Assembly: GCA_051294375.1 (NCBI GenBank)
Contig: CM119264.1
Span: 7,908,579 to 7,972,578 of the forward strand
Length of the DNA: 64,000 bases
Reading direction: 5' to 3'
Origin: Paraspadella gotoi
Lineage: Eukaryota > Chaetognatha
In this document: positions 12,501 through 25,237 of the stretch, in pieces
How the letters are laid out: each line of letters starts with the position of its first letter
Position numbering within the stretch: position 1 is the stretch's first letter
The notes under the pieces: generated by a model
Seen by the model: only the letters and a program-made list of their open reading frames with translations
What the model was told of the DNA's origin: nothing
The model's database searches: none
Program-made: the position numbers and the translations under genes

Positions 12501-15500
12501 ACTGAGTCGACAAATTGGCACGACGCCGGGTTCGCGACAAAGCCCAGCGCCGAAGCGACGCTGCCAACTCAAATCTCCGATGAAAACGGCGCAACTCCGC
12601 TAACTACGGCCTGGAATGAGACTGAAGGCATCCAGCCGATGCGAGCCAATTACAGTCCGGAAAGAGTGTGCGGGAGTATGAATCGCGTTAATCAAATGTT
12701 AAACGAAATAGAAAGAAAACGTGCGATCGAAAGAAAGCCTTCTCTCCCGGAACCGATCGTGGAAGTTGTTCCCGAAAGTCTCAGGTAGTTATCATAGTAA
12801 CTTCATAGTATATCCATTGTCTAAATTTTGTATCCAATCCTAAACTTCGACGATTCGTAATGTCAAATTGCGGTCCCCTTCCAGCCTAACAAACAATCAG
12901 TTGCTGCTTATCGATCTTCACGTGCTCGAAGTCGATGGAGAAGAACTCGAAGCGACCTTTGGTTTCTTCATCGGCCACTCCAACGGCTCCTCTCGGAGTA
13001 GGGTCTTGGTGGTCTCCGACAGAGGAATCTACAGCATCGTTAAGACAAAGGTAATTCACTTTTGTCTCGCTTCTCATCGATTTCAATAGTTATTAATTTT
13101 TATCTTTTTGACTTTACAGAAAAGCCAAGCCGTCGATCACGAGGAACTGGAATTCGAGAAAGAGTATGCCCTTCCATATTTCAGGCTAGATCGCGTCGAC
13201 ATGGGCCTTGGAATGCAGGTTGACGGTTTTAAATCTAGGTTGAATTCTAAAATTGCTTCGAATTGTTGTTAAAAATCTTATTACGGAACATATGTTTTTC
13301 CAATAGTACCTGACACTGTACCCCATGCCACCGGACGGCGCGTATCCCGCTGTTCTGAAGCCGCTGCACATCGCTACAGGAAATCAGGCAAAGTCTCATT
13401 CAATTCTTGACAAGATCAGCAGCCACGCCCCCTTTGCTGAAATATGCGCGGATATTAACAAACAGAAGGTAATTTTGTTTAAGCTTTTAGATTGGATAAT
13501 TATTTAATATTCATTATACAAACTATGCCCAAAATTTGACATTCGCTGTTCAAGAATTATACAGTCGGTGATAATTTTTTTAGATTTTTACTTGCAATGT
13601 AAAAAATATTATTATGCAAAAAGGAAAAACGTGAAAGAATATAAAAACGTCATCGAAAACTAACCTTAATAACTCCTTACTACCCTTAACGCTTACCACC
13701 ACAAACCTTAACCCCCTCTCAATCCTAACTACCTTTAACTTTACCCACCCTTAATCTTGACCACCCCTAACACAAACCACCCTTAACCCTAACCAACTTT
13801 AACCATCTCTAACTACCCTTAAACGCCAATAATCTTTAATTTAATTGAAATTTTAAGAAAAAGTAATGATATATGCAGATAGAAAAATAACCAACTGGGT
13901 AGATTCCAGTCGTCGAAAGTAAAATTATGCCAAATTATGATTATTAGAAGCCACAAAAGTTCGCCCTTTCCTACTTGGTGTTTGGATTCTTGATCTTCAT
14001 TCAGGCTTCGCTTCGACGAGCTGCGTGCAACGAACTCTCCAAGTCTTCAAACTCCTTCACCACCGTCGACTCTTCCTTGCTCTTTTACGCCCTCACTTTT
14101 TTCGACGACGGGCAGATGGCGGAGTCGCCGTCCGTTCGCAAGAGTAGCAAATTACCATCCGCTGGCTCGATTAAAAAGTCGCCGTACGCCGGTCGTGGGA
14201 AGTCTCCCTCTTCCACTTCCTCTTCCTCTTCCGAAGCTTCGAAAGAGGAAGCGACGATGGACGGAATTATGGCGATGAAACCCAACGCAGGTCCGTTTAT
14301 CATTGCTTATGATTTTCAATTTTTCAATCTAATATTAAATAATATTAACTTAATTATTTTTTTTTAATCTCAGGATACATTCCCCCAGCGGTGACGGCGG
14401 CCATGTCTACGATTAAAAACACTCTGGCCTCCGTCTCCTCAGTGGCCTTTCAGCTTCCCACACCCCCGCCCACTTCATCGAATGGCGCATCGAGCTGGCC
14501 GAGAAGTTACTTCGTGTTAAAAAATGGAAATCTCTTGTCTCTTGCTGCTGGAGAAAAGGAATTCGGTCCTGTTTTGCTTTTGAGGTCAGAGAAAGAGTGA
14601 TTATGATAAAAATACTAGCGAAAAAGGTTTGAATTTTTATTAGATAAATTTATATATACTATGTAATTTACTGGAGAACATTTTATTTAAAGTGATGTCG
14701 ATTCCGTGCAAAATTCTGAAGACGGCGACTACAGTTTTACGATTTTTCTTAAAGATGGCAGCAGTTTGGTTTTTCGAACGGAAACCAATGTCGAGATGCA
14801 GCGCTGGATTAACGTTTTTCGTTCAAATCTGGTATATAACTATAATACAACTATTAATAGCAACGTACTGGGTAAAATATAAATTGATAATTAACGTGAA
14901 CCACCCTCTACCGAAGTTTTTTGACACTAGGCACGTTTATTTATTACTATCTTTGCCAAACACATTTTTCAGACGTATTAATTTGTATATGGTTGATTAA
15001 GTTTTTAATTTTTTTACGCTTAAAAACAGGAAAAACCTTTGGACTTTAACGTTGACGCTCTTTCGACCTTCACGTCCGGTTCCGTGGTTTTGACACCGCA
15101 AGGCCTTATTTTTTGTCACCAAGGTAACGGTTACATTTACTTATTAACGAGGCCCTTCATTTCCTGGAGTTGTTTTTCCCACAGATTTGGACTCTGATTT
15201 TGTTCGCCCCTTGCTTTCTGTGCCTCTCACTGAAGTTCTCGCGCTGTCAATCGATACAGAGTCAGACTTCTTCTGCTGTTTGGTAATTTATTTATGGAAC
15301 CATGCTAGTTAAAAAGATTTATTGCGAACTCCTCGGCTTTTCCATAATGATTTCTTTCTTTCTTTCTTTTTTTTTTTTTTTGAAAGACCTTGGACGACAA
15401 ATCAAGCGAGTTCAAAGAAACTGATCCTAAAAGTCGGTGCATATTCTTTTTGGCCGAAAAGGAACGACAGCTTTTCGTTGACGCCCTTTGTTCTGCTTGG

Positions 15501-15691
15501 GCTAAGGTTTTTCAGGTGAATATTTTCTCCTTAATAATAACATTTACATTTTAATTGTATGATGGTTTATATCATTTTTATGCCAGGTCCCAATGCCTGT
15601 TGAGGTGATGGAGGATTTGGACGTGCTGCATGAACTCCGAACATTCAGCTTGAAATACACAAAATTGCTGCAGAACTCTTTTTCGTCATGA
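9580..15691 (+). CDS. PLEKHM2: PLEKHM2/SKIP homologue: RUN and PH domain lysosome-kinesin adaptor (1315 aa, 16 exons)
   Basis: Homologue of PLEKHM2 (SKIP), which links lysosomal ARL8 to kinesin-1. Exons: 9580-9657, 9836-10079, 10421-10554, 10631-10724, 10784-10872, 10965-12784, 12885-13050, 13120-13218, 13307-13468, 14005-14290, 14374-14584, 14693-14831, 15030-15123, 15185-15282, 15387-15515 and 15587-15691; 3948 nt, in frame at every junction. The N-terminal RUN domain (about residues 10-170) includes GRAWLLLALNEFSLESYFRF, very close to the vertebrate protein. The 1.8-kb exon 6 encodes a charged, probably disordered linker with W-acidic-like motifs (SWAE near residue 526, NWHD near 730) that could bind kinesin light chain; that is inference. 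NNQLLLIDLHVLE starts the conserved C-terminal half. A PH domain (about 1080-1150) has WPRSYFVLKNGNLLSL and ends EMQRWINVFRSNL. It is longer than human PLEKHM2 (1019 aa), mainly through the linker. Confidence 0.92.
13681..13825. repeat. Telomere-like degenerate C-rich repeat in PLEKHM2 intron 9
   Basis: C/A-rich plus strand with eleven TAA-containing units such as CCCTTAACCCTAACC and ACCCTTAA. TAA trinucleotides fall at 13687, 13709, 13726, 13736, 13752, 13768, 13784, 13790, 13800, 13810 and 13820, giving local steps of 16 bp and then 10 bp. It resembles decayed telomere-type repeats or a C-rich minisatellite. Confidence 0.6.
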
Positions 15692-15729
15692 TCCCCCGTG
15701 CCAATTTTTTTATTGCCTTGGTATTGTTT

Positions 15730-15735
15730 AATAAA
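15730..15735 (+). terminator. PLEKHM2 polyadenylation signal
   Basis: AATAAA 39 bases after the PLEKHM2 stop codon. Confidence 0.6.
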
Positions 15736-16569
15736 ACTTTGTTTTTAGCGTTGAATTTTTTTACTTCGAAACATGTAAACTTTTAGATGTTTTTAATGAT
15801 TTTTCTATGAATTTCTTGTCATTGTTATAAGCTGCCTCGTCTTAGACAATAGGAGTCGCTTTATGTCGCAGTGTTAAAGAATTGTCTCATTCCAAACAAA
15901 TGTCCTCGATTTCGAATTTCGAAAATGTTTTTATTACGACTGTGTTGAAATAAAATTTCTTTGTATTTTTTTCGTATCTCCGTTACAGATATTAAATTTT
16001 ATATAAGAACTTTGTTCCGATCAATTTGTCTTAATTTGAATTTTAGTAAGCCTGAGTTCATCATTAGCGGCTTTAGTTTGTCGCCCCATAGAAGTTTAAA
16101 TAGTTATGCTATATCAAAGACATTCCCCACCTGTAGTAGCTAAACAAGTAATGATTGTCGGCAGTCATTCCTGCAGGTCTGAACCGAGTTTTCAGGTGGT
16201 GGTAATTTGTCCCTCCTGTGGTATTAGGCTCAATTACGTTATAATGAAATAAGGAAGGGGATCATTCGACAATCTATAGTATCTATCTAGTATCTATAGT
16301 ATAAGCATATAAATATGATTCGCTTTTAAAGTTATCCTTAGTCTTCGTGAATGAAAAGTTTTGTTGTCGCCCCTACCCGAAAGCAAAACGTCTTCCTTAC
16401 AAGATTTAAAACGCTCAATTTATGCAGATTTTTTCCCGTCTTTCACCTGGTTTTTTATCACGGTCTTTCACCGCGTTTCACGTCCTTTCTTCCAAGGTGG
16501 TTCCAACCATCAATTAGCCATTTCGAGAATCCCCGCTCTCGCCTCGCCGCGAAGGACGTCGGATTTGCC

Positions 16570-16604
16570 ATTGGTCGAGCCGCGGAAAGGCGTCCACCGA
16601 TTGG
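16570..16604 (-). promoter_or_regulatory. Pair of inverted CCAAT boxes
   Basis: ATTGG occurs at 16570-16574 and 16600-16604, 30 bp apart, in a locally GC-rich patch (about 16530-16640) of an otherwise AT-rich region. It could be a promoter or enhancer for an unrecognised transcript; no gene is attached. Confidence 0.3.
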
Positions 16605-19221
16605 CCGGAAACTCGTCTCGTCCTCATTAGCGGGATCAGTTGCGTCCGGAGCCAAGAGGAAATTAGAGTATATGCCATCCTAATTAAAACTCGTTATTGA
16701 TGATATTTGTAGAGGATTAATTCTTCCTAATGAAGCGCTTAATCAGGGACGAGGCGCAGGAGCGAAGCTTTCCGTTTTTTAGCTTCCCTTTTTCTCGCTC
16801 ATCCTTACGACCGTTTTTTTCTTCTTTTTTTAAAGTTTTTATTTCTTTTCTGCGCGAGGGAATCTGTTTCGTCTTAGGATTCGACAACATCTGTTTCATG
16901 TCGGACCATTAATTATTTTAATTATTCAACGTTCAATATTAACGAACAAGTTATTGTAAAATGTTGATAATTCAAGTTACTGAATTCTGTGAACAATGAA
17001 CGAAATTAACTTCACCATCAACGAGAGCCTGCTAAGATAAATTTAAATTAGATCAATTTAATATTTAAGGATAAATTGCCACAGAATTTCCGCAAAATAA
17101 TTAGTGGTTGAACTCGAAGAGTCGGTGTTTTGACGTCGAATCTTCGTTCATATTTCATCGGGTTTGTTTTGATTGTCATGATTCTTTTTCTCGTCGCGTC
17201 TCTCATCCCTCGGTCCCGCGTCATCGCTAATCATGAGTTACGGCTTCGGCGTCGCTGGGACGACGACGTCGCCGCAGCCACCATCACCGCCACCATCCTT
17301 CATTCCCCGGAACTTACGATGCGATAAGATTATCCTTCGCGTTTAGCCTCAGGCTTTTTGGTACGTATAATTCTTATCTTATCCTCTTCTCGTAGTTTGC
17401 CTCCTTGCTCTTTTCGTCTGATTACATTTTTATTTATTTTAATTCACTATTCGATAAAGAATAATATTAATGTTACTTATTATTGACATACCATTTCTAT
17501 TTTTTAAATACCAGCATCACAAACTGGAAATAATTTCTCGAAAACTCCGAAATTTGCTTTGCTCCGACTCTTCGCGCTGCATGTTAAACAAATGCGGAAT
17601 TTTTCTCACATCTCTTGTAGGTTGTAACCCAATTTTCCTCTCTTTTACTATTTCTTCCCGGCTACCACCCTCTGCTACATCGATAATTCCTTCCCTCTTT
17701 TCAATCCTCTTTCACAGTCACCCACGTCACTCCTCACTCCTCACTCTTCCAAAGGGAAGCGCTCCTGCGTGAAGCGTGACCTCCGAGGAAGAACTAAACC
17801 GCGTTTCAACGAGACTCCATAAAAAACATTTCATTTCGAATCCATGAGCGAAAGGGGAAAGGAGGGGCCACGAAGAGGAGGCGAGGGGAAGATGATAGCG
17901 AAGGATATGACTTGAAACCCAGCGTGTTAATTGATATAAAGAATTGTTATTGTTATAGGGGAATAGTTATATAGGAAAAGGTGGAACAAATCTATTGGAT
18001 GAAGAGATGCGGCTATGGAAAAGGAATAAATAAGAATAAGAAAGGACAAAATGATTGGAAAAGACTGTGTAGACAGCGAATAGCAAAGGAAAGAAATGTT
18101 TGTTTCCCTTTTTCTTTTCTCTTTCCTTTTTTTCTCTTCCTTTTTTGTTCTCTCATATTATTCGTTTTGTCTCTCCTCGCCTGCTGCCCCCTCTTCCTCA
18201 GTCGAGCAAAACCTCACCTCCTAAATTTGGAATTCGAGAGATTTTTACGACGACGACAACGACGACGACTTTAACAACAACAACGACACCCGAAAAGATA
18301 AAAGGATGAAGCGCAAATCACGGGGCGGTCGTTTTGGAAAAAGAGGGGGGGGGAGTTTCCTTTGAAGCGACGCCTCTGACTTGAATCGAAGAGGACGCAT
18401 TACCATTCGGCGTCGATTCGGCGTGGAATGGCATCTTGGTGCCATTTCAGCGTCGTTTTTGTGCCACTTTGGTTCTAAACTCACCGCTTAAAGCTTAAAG
18501 AATTCGTTTTGACATCTCATCTCATAACGCAAAACCTTCTCTATTGGTCATTGCGTCATTGCACTGATATTCAGAGATTCTATTAGCCATTTGGTTCCTT
18601 TAAGTCATAGGAACAGAAACTCACGTGATTTTGAGTTTGGCAACTTGATCTTCGATGTTCACCACAAATTTTATTCGCAATGTATAATATCTTCTTCAAT
18701 TTCTGTTAAATATCAAAAATCTCATGAAAAAATCTCAGGAAATTGAAACCAAAAATCGAAAATAATAGTCGTGGCATTATAATTTGTCATAATTTGACAA
18801 TTATGACAATTATGACATTCATTGTGACAACAGATACTTTTTCTAAACGGGCGGTTTGGTCTCAGTTAGCTATTAAACAGAAATTGATGATCAATTTGAT
18901 TTATAAATCTCTTTCCGACTTTCGCTCTTCTTTCTCCGATCCTCTCATTCTCTCTCCAGTATTTCACGAGCTCCGTTTATCGAAATGAATGGAAGAAGGC
19001 GGCCGCCGTAATGTCCATAATTTGTGGAGTAAATACGACGCTGAAATAAAGAAAGACCGACAGAGCGAGAAGAAGAGGAAGAGGAAATAAAAGGAAGAAG
19101 AAAAAGAGTTTTTTTTTTTTTTGTTTCTGCGGTTGAGTTTGAATTATTCCGCGGTTAAATCATCACCAGAAAGAGAGGGAGGGGTAAGAAAAAACGGAAG
19201 AATGATAATATTCATTTTGTT

Positions 19222-19225
<4 letters not shown>

Positions 19226-19290
<65 letters not shown>
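19226..19290. repeat. (GA)n microsatellite
   Basis: Near-perfect GA dinucleotide tract. Confidence 0.9.
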
Positions 19291-19295
<5 letters not shown>

Positions 19296-19623
19296 TTTGT
19301 CTTGCTGTCAGCGACTAGGAGCTGGCGTCTTAATTAGTTCATGAGTTAATTTTGTTGCGAAAACCAACGACCTAAAACAAGCGATGTCGTCGTCGTTGTC
19401 GTCGTCGTCGTCGTCGTTTTCTTCAACCCGTTTACTCGATACTTACTGAGATAATTAGGGAAAAATGAAACAAAACACTGAACTGTTCTGTGGGGGCAGG
19501 GGAGGCAGAGCGAGAAAAACAAAAAGAAAAAGCGAGAGAGAGAGAGAGATAGAGACTGTGGCATAAGCACGGCTGGGTTTCAGGCAAAGCGAAGGAGAGC
19601 GAGAGAGAAAAAAGGGGGAAGAG

Positions 19624-19625
19624 CC

Positions 19626-19703
<78 letters not shown>
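19624..19703. repeat. (GA)n microsatellite
   Basis: Near-perfect GA dinucleotide tract in a purine-rich neighbourhood (about 19500-19740). Confidence 0.9.
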
Positions 19704-19705
<2 letters not shown>

Positions 19706-20104
19706 AGGGGAGGAAAGAGCTAATTAGAAATGCTCTGTAATGAGTTATGAAAGTTTTAAAGATGGTAGGAAAAGATAAATCCTCGAGTGGAGAAGAGAGA
19801 GTGAAGAGAAATGGAGTGACGGAAAGCCCTAATGGTTTTCGACCCCGCTTTGCTTTTTCTTTTCTTTTCTTTTCTTTATTTTGATTCCTTCCTTTTTTTT
19901 TCTTACTGTTTCGTTATCTTACTACTCAATATGTACCAACCCTCTCTCCCCCATTCAACTTTCTCCCAAATCCCTCATCCACTTTTTTCACCCGGAAAAA
20001 CTTTGCCCCTCTCACAGTTTTGTATTTGCCAAACCTGTTTTTGAAGCATCCGTACAGGTGTCGTCTTTTCCCTGACTGATTCCATTTCTAATTAGCCTGC
20101 CAAA

Positions 20105-20106
<2 letters not shown>

Positions 20107-20174
<68 letters not shown>
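20107..20174. repeat. (CT)n microsatellite
   Basis: Near-perfect CT dinucleotide tract. Confidence 0.9.
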
Positions 20175-20177
<3 letters not shown>

Positions 20178-20619
20178 GACAATTATAAAATCATTTTCAT
20201 TTCTGTTGCGTTGTTTCCTTTTCATTAGTCATATTCGAATATACATTATGTAACGACTACGGAATAGTAATGTTCGTTACGAAAATAGGTTCTGTCATTT
20301 TTGCATCGAAGCGGCGCAGCTGATTTTTTTTCTTTCCTTTTTAAAAAAAAAACAAAAATATAAATCTGAAAACTTTTTTAAAATCTCGAAATTTAAGCTC
20401 CAACTTTAGGGAAAAAACATTACACAAATGAGAAGTTTCATTAAGCTCCATGGTTTTTTAATTTATTTGAAAAATAGTAGGGAGCTCAAAAAAAGAAAAA
20501 GAAAAAGGCGGCCTTTTTTTTTTAAATTTAAGCTCCTTCTTAAAGAGAAAGATGTATTGAAATGTGTTGTAATTAATTAGTCCCATCAACTTAACGATTT
20601 TCTTCGACATTTTTTCTTC

Positions 20620-20628
20620 TTTCTCTCT

Positions 20629-20707
<79 letters not shown>

Positions 20708-20718
20708 GTCTCTCTCTC
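20620..20718. repeat. (CT)n microsatellite
   Basis: CT dinucleotide tract with short CTCC and TTCTCG interruptions. Confidence 0.9.
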
Positions 20719-20830
20719 GCTCTACCTTCTCTTTTCCGTAAGATTTTGCGAAATTAAACTCATTTTCATTAAAAAAGCGGAAGACGCACCTGAACCGAGA
20801 GGCGCGAATCGGGAGAGAGGTGATGGGCGA

Positions 20831-20990
20831 TGTTGGTTGGAGTCGCGGGGTGTTGGCTGGAATCGCAGGGTGTTGGTTGCTCACTTGGAGTGCTCGTTGG
20901 ATGTGCCAGGAGAAAGTTGGATTTCTCGAGTGTTGTTTGGATATGCCGGGTGGTGCTGACCGTAGTCGCTTGATGCTAGTTGCACACATT
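20831..20990. repeat. Degenerate 20-bp periodic array A
   Basis: About eight consecutive 20-base units start at 20831, 20851, 20871, 20891, 20911, 20931, 20951 and 20971. The best-preserved begin TGTTGGTTGG or TGTTGGCTGG and end TCGCGGGG or TCGCAGGG; later units are more diverged (TGCTCGTTGG, TGTTGTTTGG). The 20-bp register holds throughout without spacing changes. Confidence 0.75.
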
Positions 20991-21875
20991 ATGTTTGACT
21001 CATACATTCTTCAATGAAGAATCTTCATAAAATTGGCATTAAATATTTTGATAAATTGAAAAAAAAAAAAAGACTTATACTTCTTTTATTTTCGTACACA
21101 TTTCGAAATATGTATTACATATGACATAATTTGCACTTTGTTGAGGCTTGTTGAATGAGGATGATTTAGCCTGCAAAATTAACTCCTAAATTCCAATGAG
21201 CTGAGGTTTAACCATTTAACCAACTCGGATTTTTCGAAAATTCTTCGTAAATGAAAGTCCGAAGACGAAGGCGACCGAATTTCAAATTCGAAAAGAATCA
21301 GTAATTTAAAAATAAAGAGAAAAAACTAAAAAGCAACCGAAAAATTGACTAAAATAAAAGAACTAAATTTTTAGAGAAAAGAACTAAATTTCCAAAAAAA
21401 AAAAGAAAGAATTTAAAACGGAGACCAAATTGAAAAAAAAAAGAGGGCGCGTTTAAAATTTAAAATCGAGGATGAGGAACAAAAGATCAGCTGCCGTCGA
21501 TTTGGTTCGCGCCTTTTCGACTTTCAAGGATCTCATCCGATCGACGGGGGAGTTGGAGGGAGGAGGGGGGTGCAGGGAGCGGAGGGTAATCAGAAAGGAA
21601 AAAGGAGTCAATCAAAGCCGGGTGTATGTGGGTTTACAAATTTTAAATTGTATAAACTTCTTTGATGCGTACCGAGTCCCTGTCATTTTTTCCTTCGCCG
21701 ATCTCGGCCTCTGAATCCTCCCCAGTCTCAGTCTTTTTGGCCTCCCCTCTGTTAGCCTTTCTGTCCTCTCCTTTCTAACTGGCCTTTCTGTCCTCCACGG
21801 TCTCAGACGGGATCTTAACTCTCGGCTCCGAATCAAAATCCTCGAGACGCGAGACGCGACACCAACACCGCCTGC

Positions 21876-21905
21876 CGACGCCGCCTGCCGACGCCGCCTG
21901 CCGAA
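21876..21905. repeat. 13-bp tandem repeat, about 2.5 copies
   Basis: The CGCCTGCCGACGC unit repeats in tandem, the last copy ending CCGAACGG. Confidence 0.7.
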
Positions 21906-22204
21906 CGGTGGGTGCGGTTTGTTATGACAAAATCCGAGAAGAGGTGAGGGTATGGGGAGATAAATGTTATTTTCGGTGGTTCAAATTACAGGCAGCTGGC
22001 TATTTGACAAATCAGCCAATTGAGCTTTTAATCAAGGTTTTTTGTCGATGAAAAGCTTGATAAAAATAAATAATTCGTTCAACAACAAAAAACACGAAAA
22101 AAAAAAGGACAACAAGAGACAGAAAATCCGTGAGGAGTCGATGAAAGATGAAAGTTGTAGATGTTGACGTTGGCACCGGAATCGCGTCCCTTCGCGCCTC
22201 ACGC

Positions 22205-22314
<110 letters not shown>

Positions 22315-22910
22315 GACTCCGAGCCAAAGAAGAACCGAGAGATTTTTCACGGGCGTCTGCTTCGGAAACGCGTGCCATGGTGAATGGGGAGAAGGAGAAG
22401 GGGGATGAAGACAAAGGGGGAAGGATGAGAGGTGGGAGGGAGTAAGAGTGGAGCCTAGGAGGGGGGGGAAGTTGAGACAGAAGAGAAAATAGGTTTGAAG
22501 GTTTCAGCTGAAGTGCGGAATATACGAAAATTCACTTAGAAATAGAATACAATATGGACTACGTAAAAATACTTTCTTTTTAAAATGAAAAGCTTCGATT
22601 GCTGTGGTCAGCCTAAAAAGTTTTTTTTTTGGTATGAATAGCTGGGTTATTTTAGCATCTTGTTTATTTACAGTTCACAACACAGTTTTCATTGACAACG
22701 AATGGTAAAGGGAGCGACGTCTGGACTGACAACCACAGGCGTCCGCGTTTAGTCGTCGATGCCAAATCCACTTCCGGTTGGCGCGCCAAAAACACGTCAC
22801 GGCGACGACGAGGACGACAACAACAACGACGAAGACGAAATCGTCACCGAGCCAAAGAATAAAAAAAGAGAAGCCAAAGATAAATTTATGTACAAAAAGA
22901 AAGAATGAAG

Positions 22911-22912
22911 GA

Positions 22913-23003
<91 letters not shown>

Positions 23004-23028
23004 CAAGCAAGCAAGCAAGCAAGCAAGC
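22911..23028. repeat. (GAAA)n followed by (GCAA)n microsatellite
   Basis: About 22 GAAA units change directly to about six GCAA units, so the Lys/Glu/Arg frames here are repeat-encoded. Confidence 0.9.
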
Positions 23029-23451
23029 AAAAAAGAAGAAAAGAAAGAAAGTAAGTTGGAAGTCGAACCGCAGCCTAAAGATGGACAATCAGCCTTTCGT
23101 CGATATAAATTTAGAAAAAAAAAAAAAAAGAAATAAGAAAACAAGACGATATAGAGAAAACGAAGAAGACGACGCCGACGGGCAGAACAATGACCTCATC
23201 GACGATCCCGTTGTCGTTGACGACCATAATGACGACCATAATGACGACCACGGAGGGGAATCAGAGAGAAATCGAAAAATAACCGTCGACGAAAAGTTAA
23301 TCGGACGATTTCATCGGAATTAACGACGCCGCCCGATCAATAATAAGTCAATGACGGCGCTGGTGACGCCGAAGACGCCGCGCGCTGCCAAGACTTTCGT
23401 AAATATCATATAAGATTACTGTTGGAAGATTACCGAAGAGCATCGCGCCGC

Positions 23452-23452
23452 C

Positions 23453-23496
<44 letters not shown>

Positions 23497-23497
23497 G
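23452..23497. repeat. (CCG)n tract
   Basis: CCG trinucleotide tract with one ACC interruption, reading as poly-Ala or poly-Arg; not linked to a credible gene. Confidence 0.8.
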
Positions 23498-24189
23498 GCT
23501 GCAACCGCTGATTCGTCGCTAACTGTAATCATCTGATGAGGAAAAGGTGAACTCGGCAGAGAAGGTAATGTCAGGTAAGTTTGGAGGATGCGACGTTGGA
23601 AAACGGCAATTGTCAACGACGACGACAATGACGATGAAGATGTCGACGACGACGACAACGACGACGACGACTTCTTGGGCTCGAAAACGGCGAGAAATGA
23701 TCATGTCCACGACACTACGGTGACAAAGTCGTCGATGACCAAACACAGTGAAAAACGAAGAAGATGACAAAGATGACTACTCTACTGTATTTAGAAGCTA
23801 CCAACTTTGAAAAAAGAAAACACATACAGTTACAGAAACAACAACCAAACATCGTAGCCAAAGACGACGAAGGCAACGACGACGAAAAGTCCACCTCTTT
23901 TTTTCCACACGGTTTTGACCAAATAAACAGTGGCAGGTTCCAATTTTCTTTTTTTTTTTCTGCGCAAATGACGAGGCATATTTTTTCGGCTAAATTTTGG
24001 TGTTCCTTTTTTCTCCTTAAGTCGCATTTCGAGATGCGTCCACTCATCTTTGTAAGAAAGTTAATGGTCGGTCGGTCGGTGGCGGAGTCGGTTGGATGGT
24101 GCTCATTAGTGGATTTATTAGTCTGTTGTCAAGACTGTCAAATCTTATATACAGTAGTTTAATCTTAACTCAAATTTTTAGTTGAATGA

Positions 24190-24305
24190 TAAAAAGGATA
24201 GAGATAGATATAGAATTTATCGATAGATATATAGATATATACATAGATAAATAGATATTTAGTCTTATAGATAGATATAGATAGATAGATGTATATATAG
24301 ATATC
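24190..24305. repeat. GATA-rich degenerate repeat
   Basis: Repeated GATA, ATAGATAG and TATAGATA units over about 115 bp. Confidence 0.75.
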
Positions 24306-25237
24306 GCGTAGGTAAATAAAAATTAAAAAGCATATTTTCTTTCATAGTTTACGATAAATAGAATTAGTAATAGTTACTCCATCGCTGGACTTTGGCGGAG
24401 ATTTTATGCTTTGGCGACGAACTACTACTTTTCTCACCGAGACACGAATCGAAATTCGGCGGCGGCTTAAGAAAAAAATTAATAATGCGGATTTTAAAAA
24501 ATGCTAATGGAGAGATTTAGTTAAAATTAACCGCCCTTTCCAGAAGCGTATTACATACGAGCTCATAATTGTTAGAATTTATCATTTAAATAAGTTTTAC
24601 GCACTTATTATTCAACCATCTGTAAGTTATGCACCTTAAATTCTTGGAATTTCTAGTCTTCTACAAGTAAATTCTTTCACTGTTAAAAACAATTTGCGTC
24701 GGTATCGTCATGTAAAATAAACAAAGGAACAACGGAGGGAAAAAATCGTTTTGTTTTGACTTTTGTTTTTATTTCAAACAACCGAAAAGTTTTTTCGTCG
24801 CTCGTCACGTTCCTTTTATTTTTCGCGGCCAAATATTTTTGTTGTTGTTTAAAATTTCAAGTTAATTTTTATCAAGGGAATGAAATTTGACTTTTCACAA
24901 ATCGACTCCAGTTGGGTTCATTTGTTTTTTTCTCTCGATCATTTTTGTCGGAAGATAATATTCAAGATCGAATTGGAGCGAAAAATAAAATCCACGAATT
25001 TCTTCCATCGGTCGTTTCTCGCTTTTTTTAAAATTATTTTCTTTTCAGTTACTAATTGCCATATTAGTCGAAATTAATATCAATAAAACTCGCCCCGCTT
25101 TATTACATTTCTTTAATTACATATTAATTAATATTCGATAAAATATCGATTTGAATCAGGTTTCCCCTTTTTCTTTTCTCATCGTTCGGCCAAAGTAAAA
25201 AGAGAAAAAAAAAAACCGCCGCCAAACGACAACAAGG

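Noticed and set aside
11034-12788. A 584-residue single-exon gene
   Set aside because: It is the interior of PLEKHM2 exon 6 (10965-12784). The true reading enters by a splice acceptor and leaves at an AG/GTAG donor four bases before this frame's stop.
16351-16683. 110-residue plus-strand frame
   Set aside because: No homology, poor start context and a second overlapping frame equally open; the GC-rich patch with ATTGG boxes explains it better.
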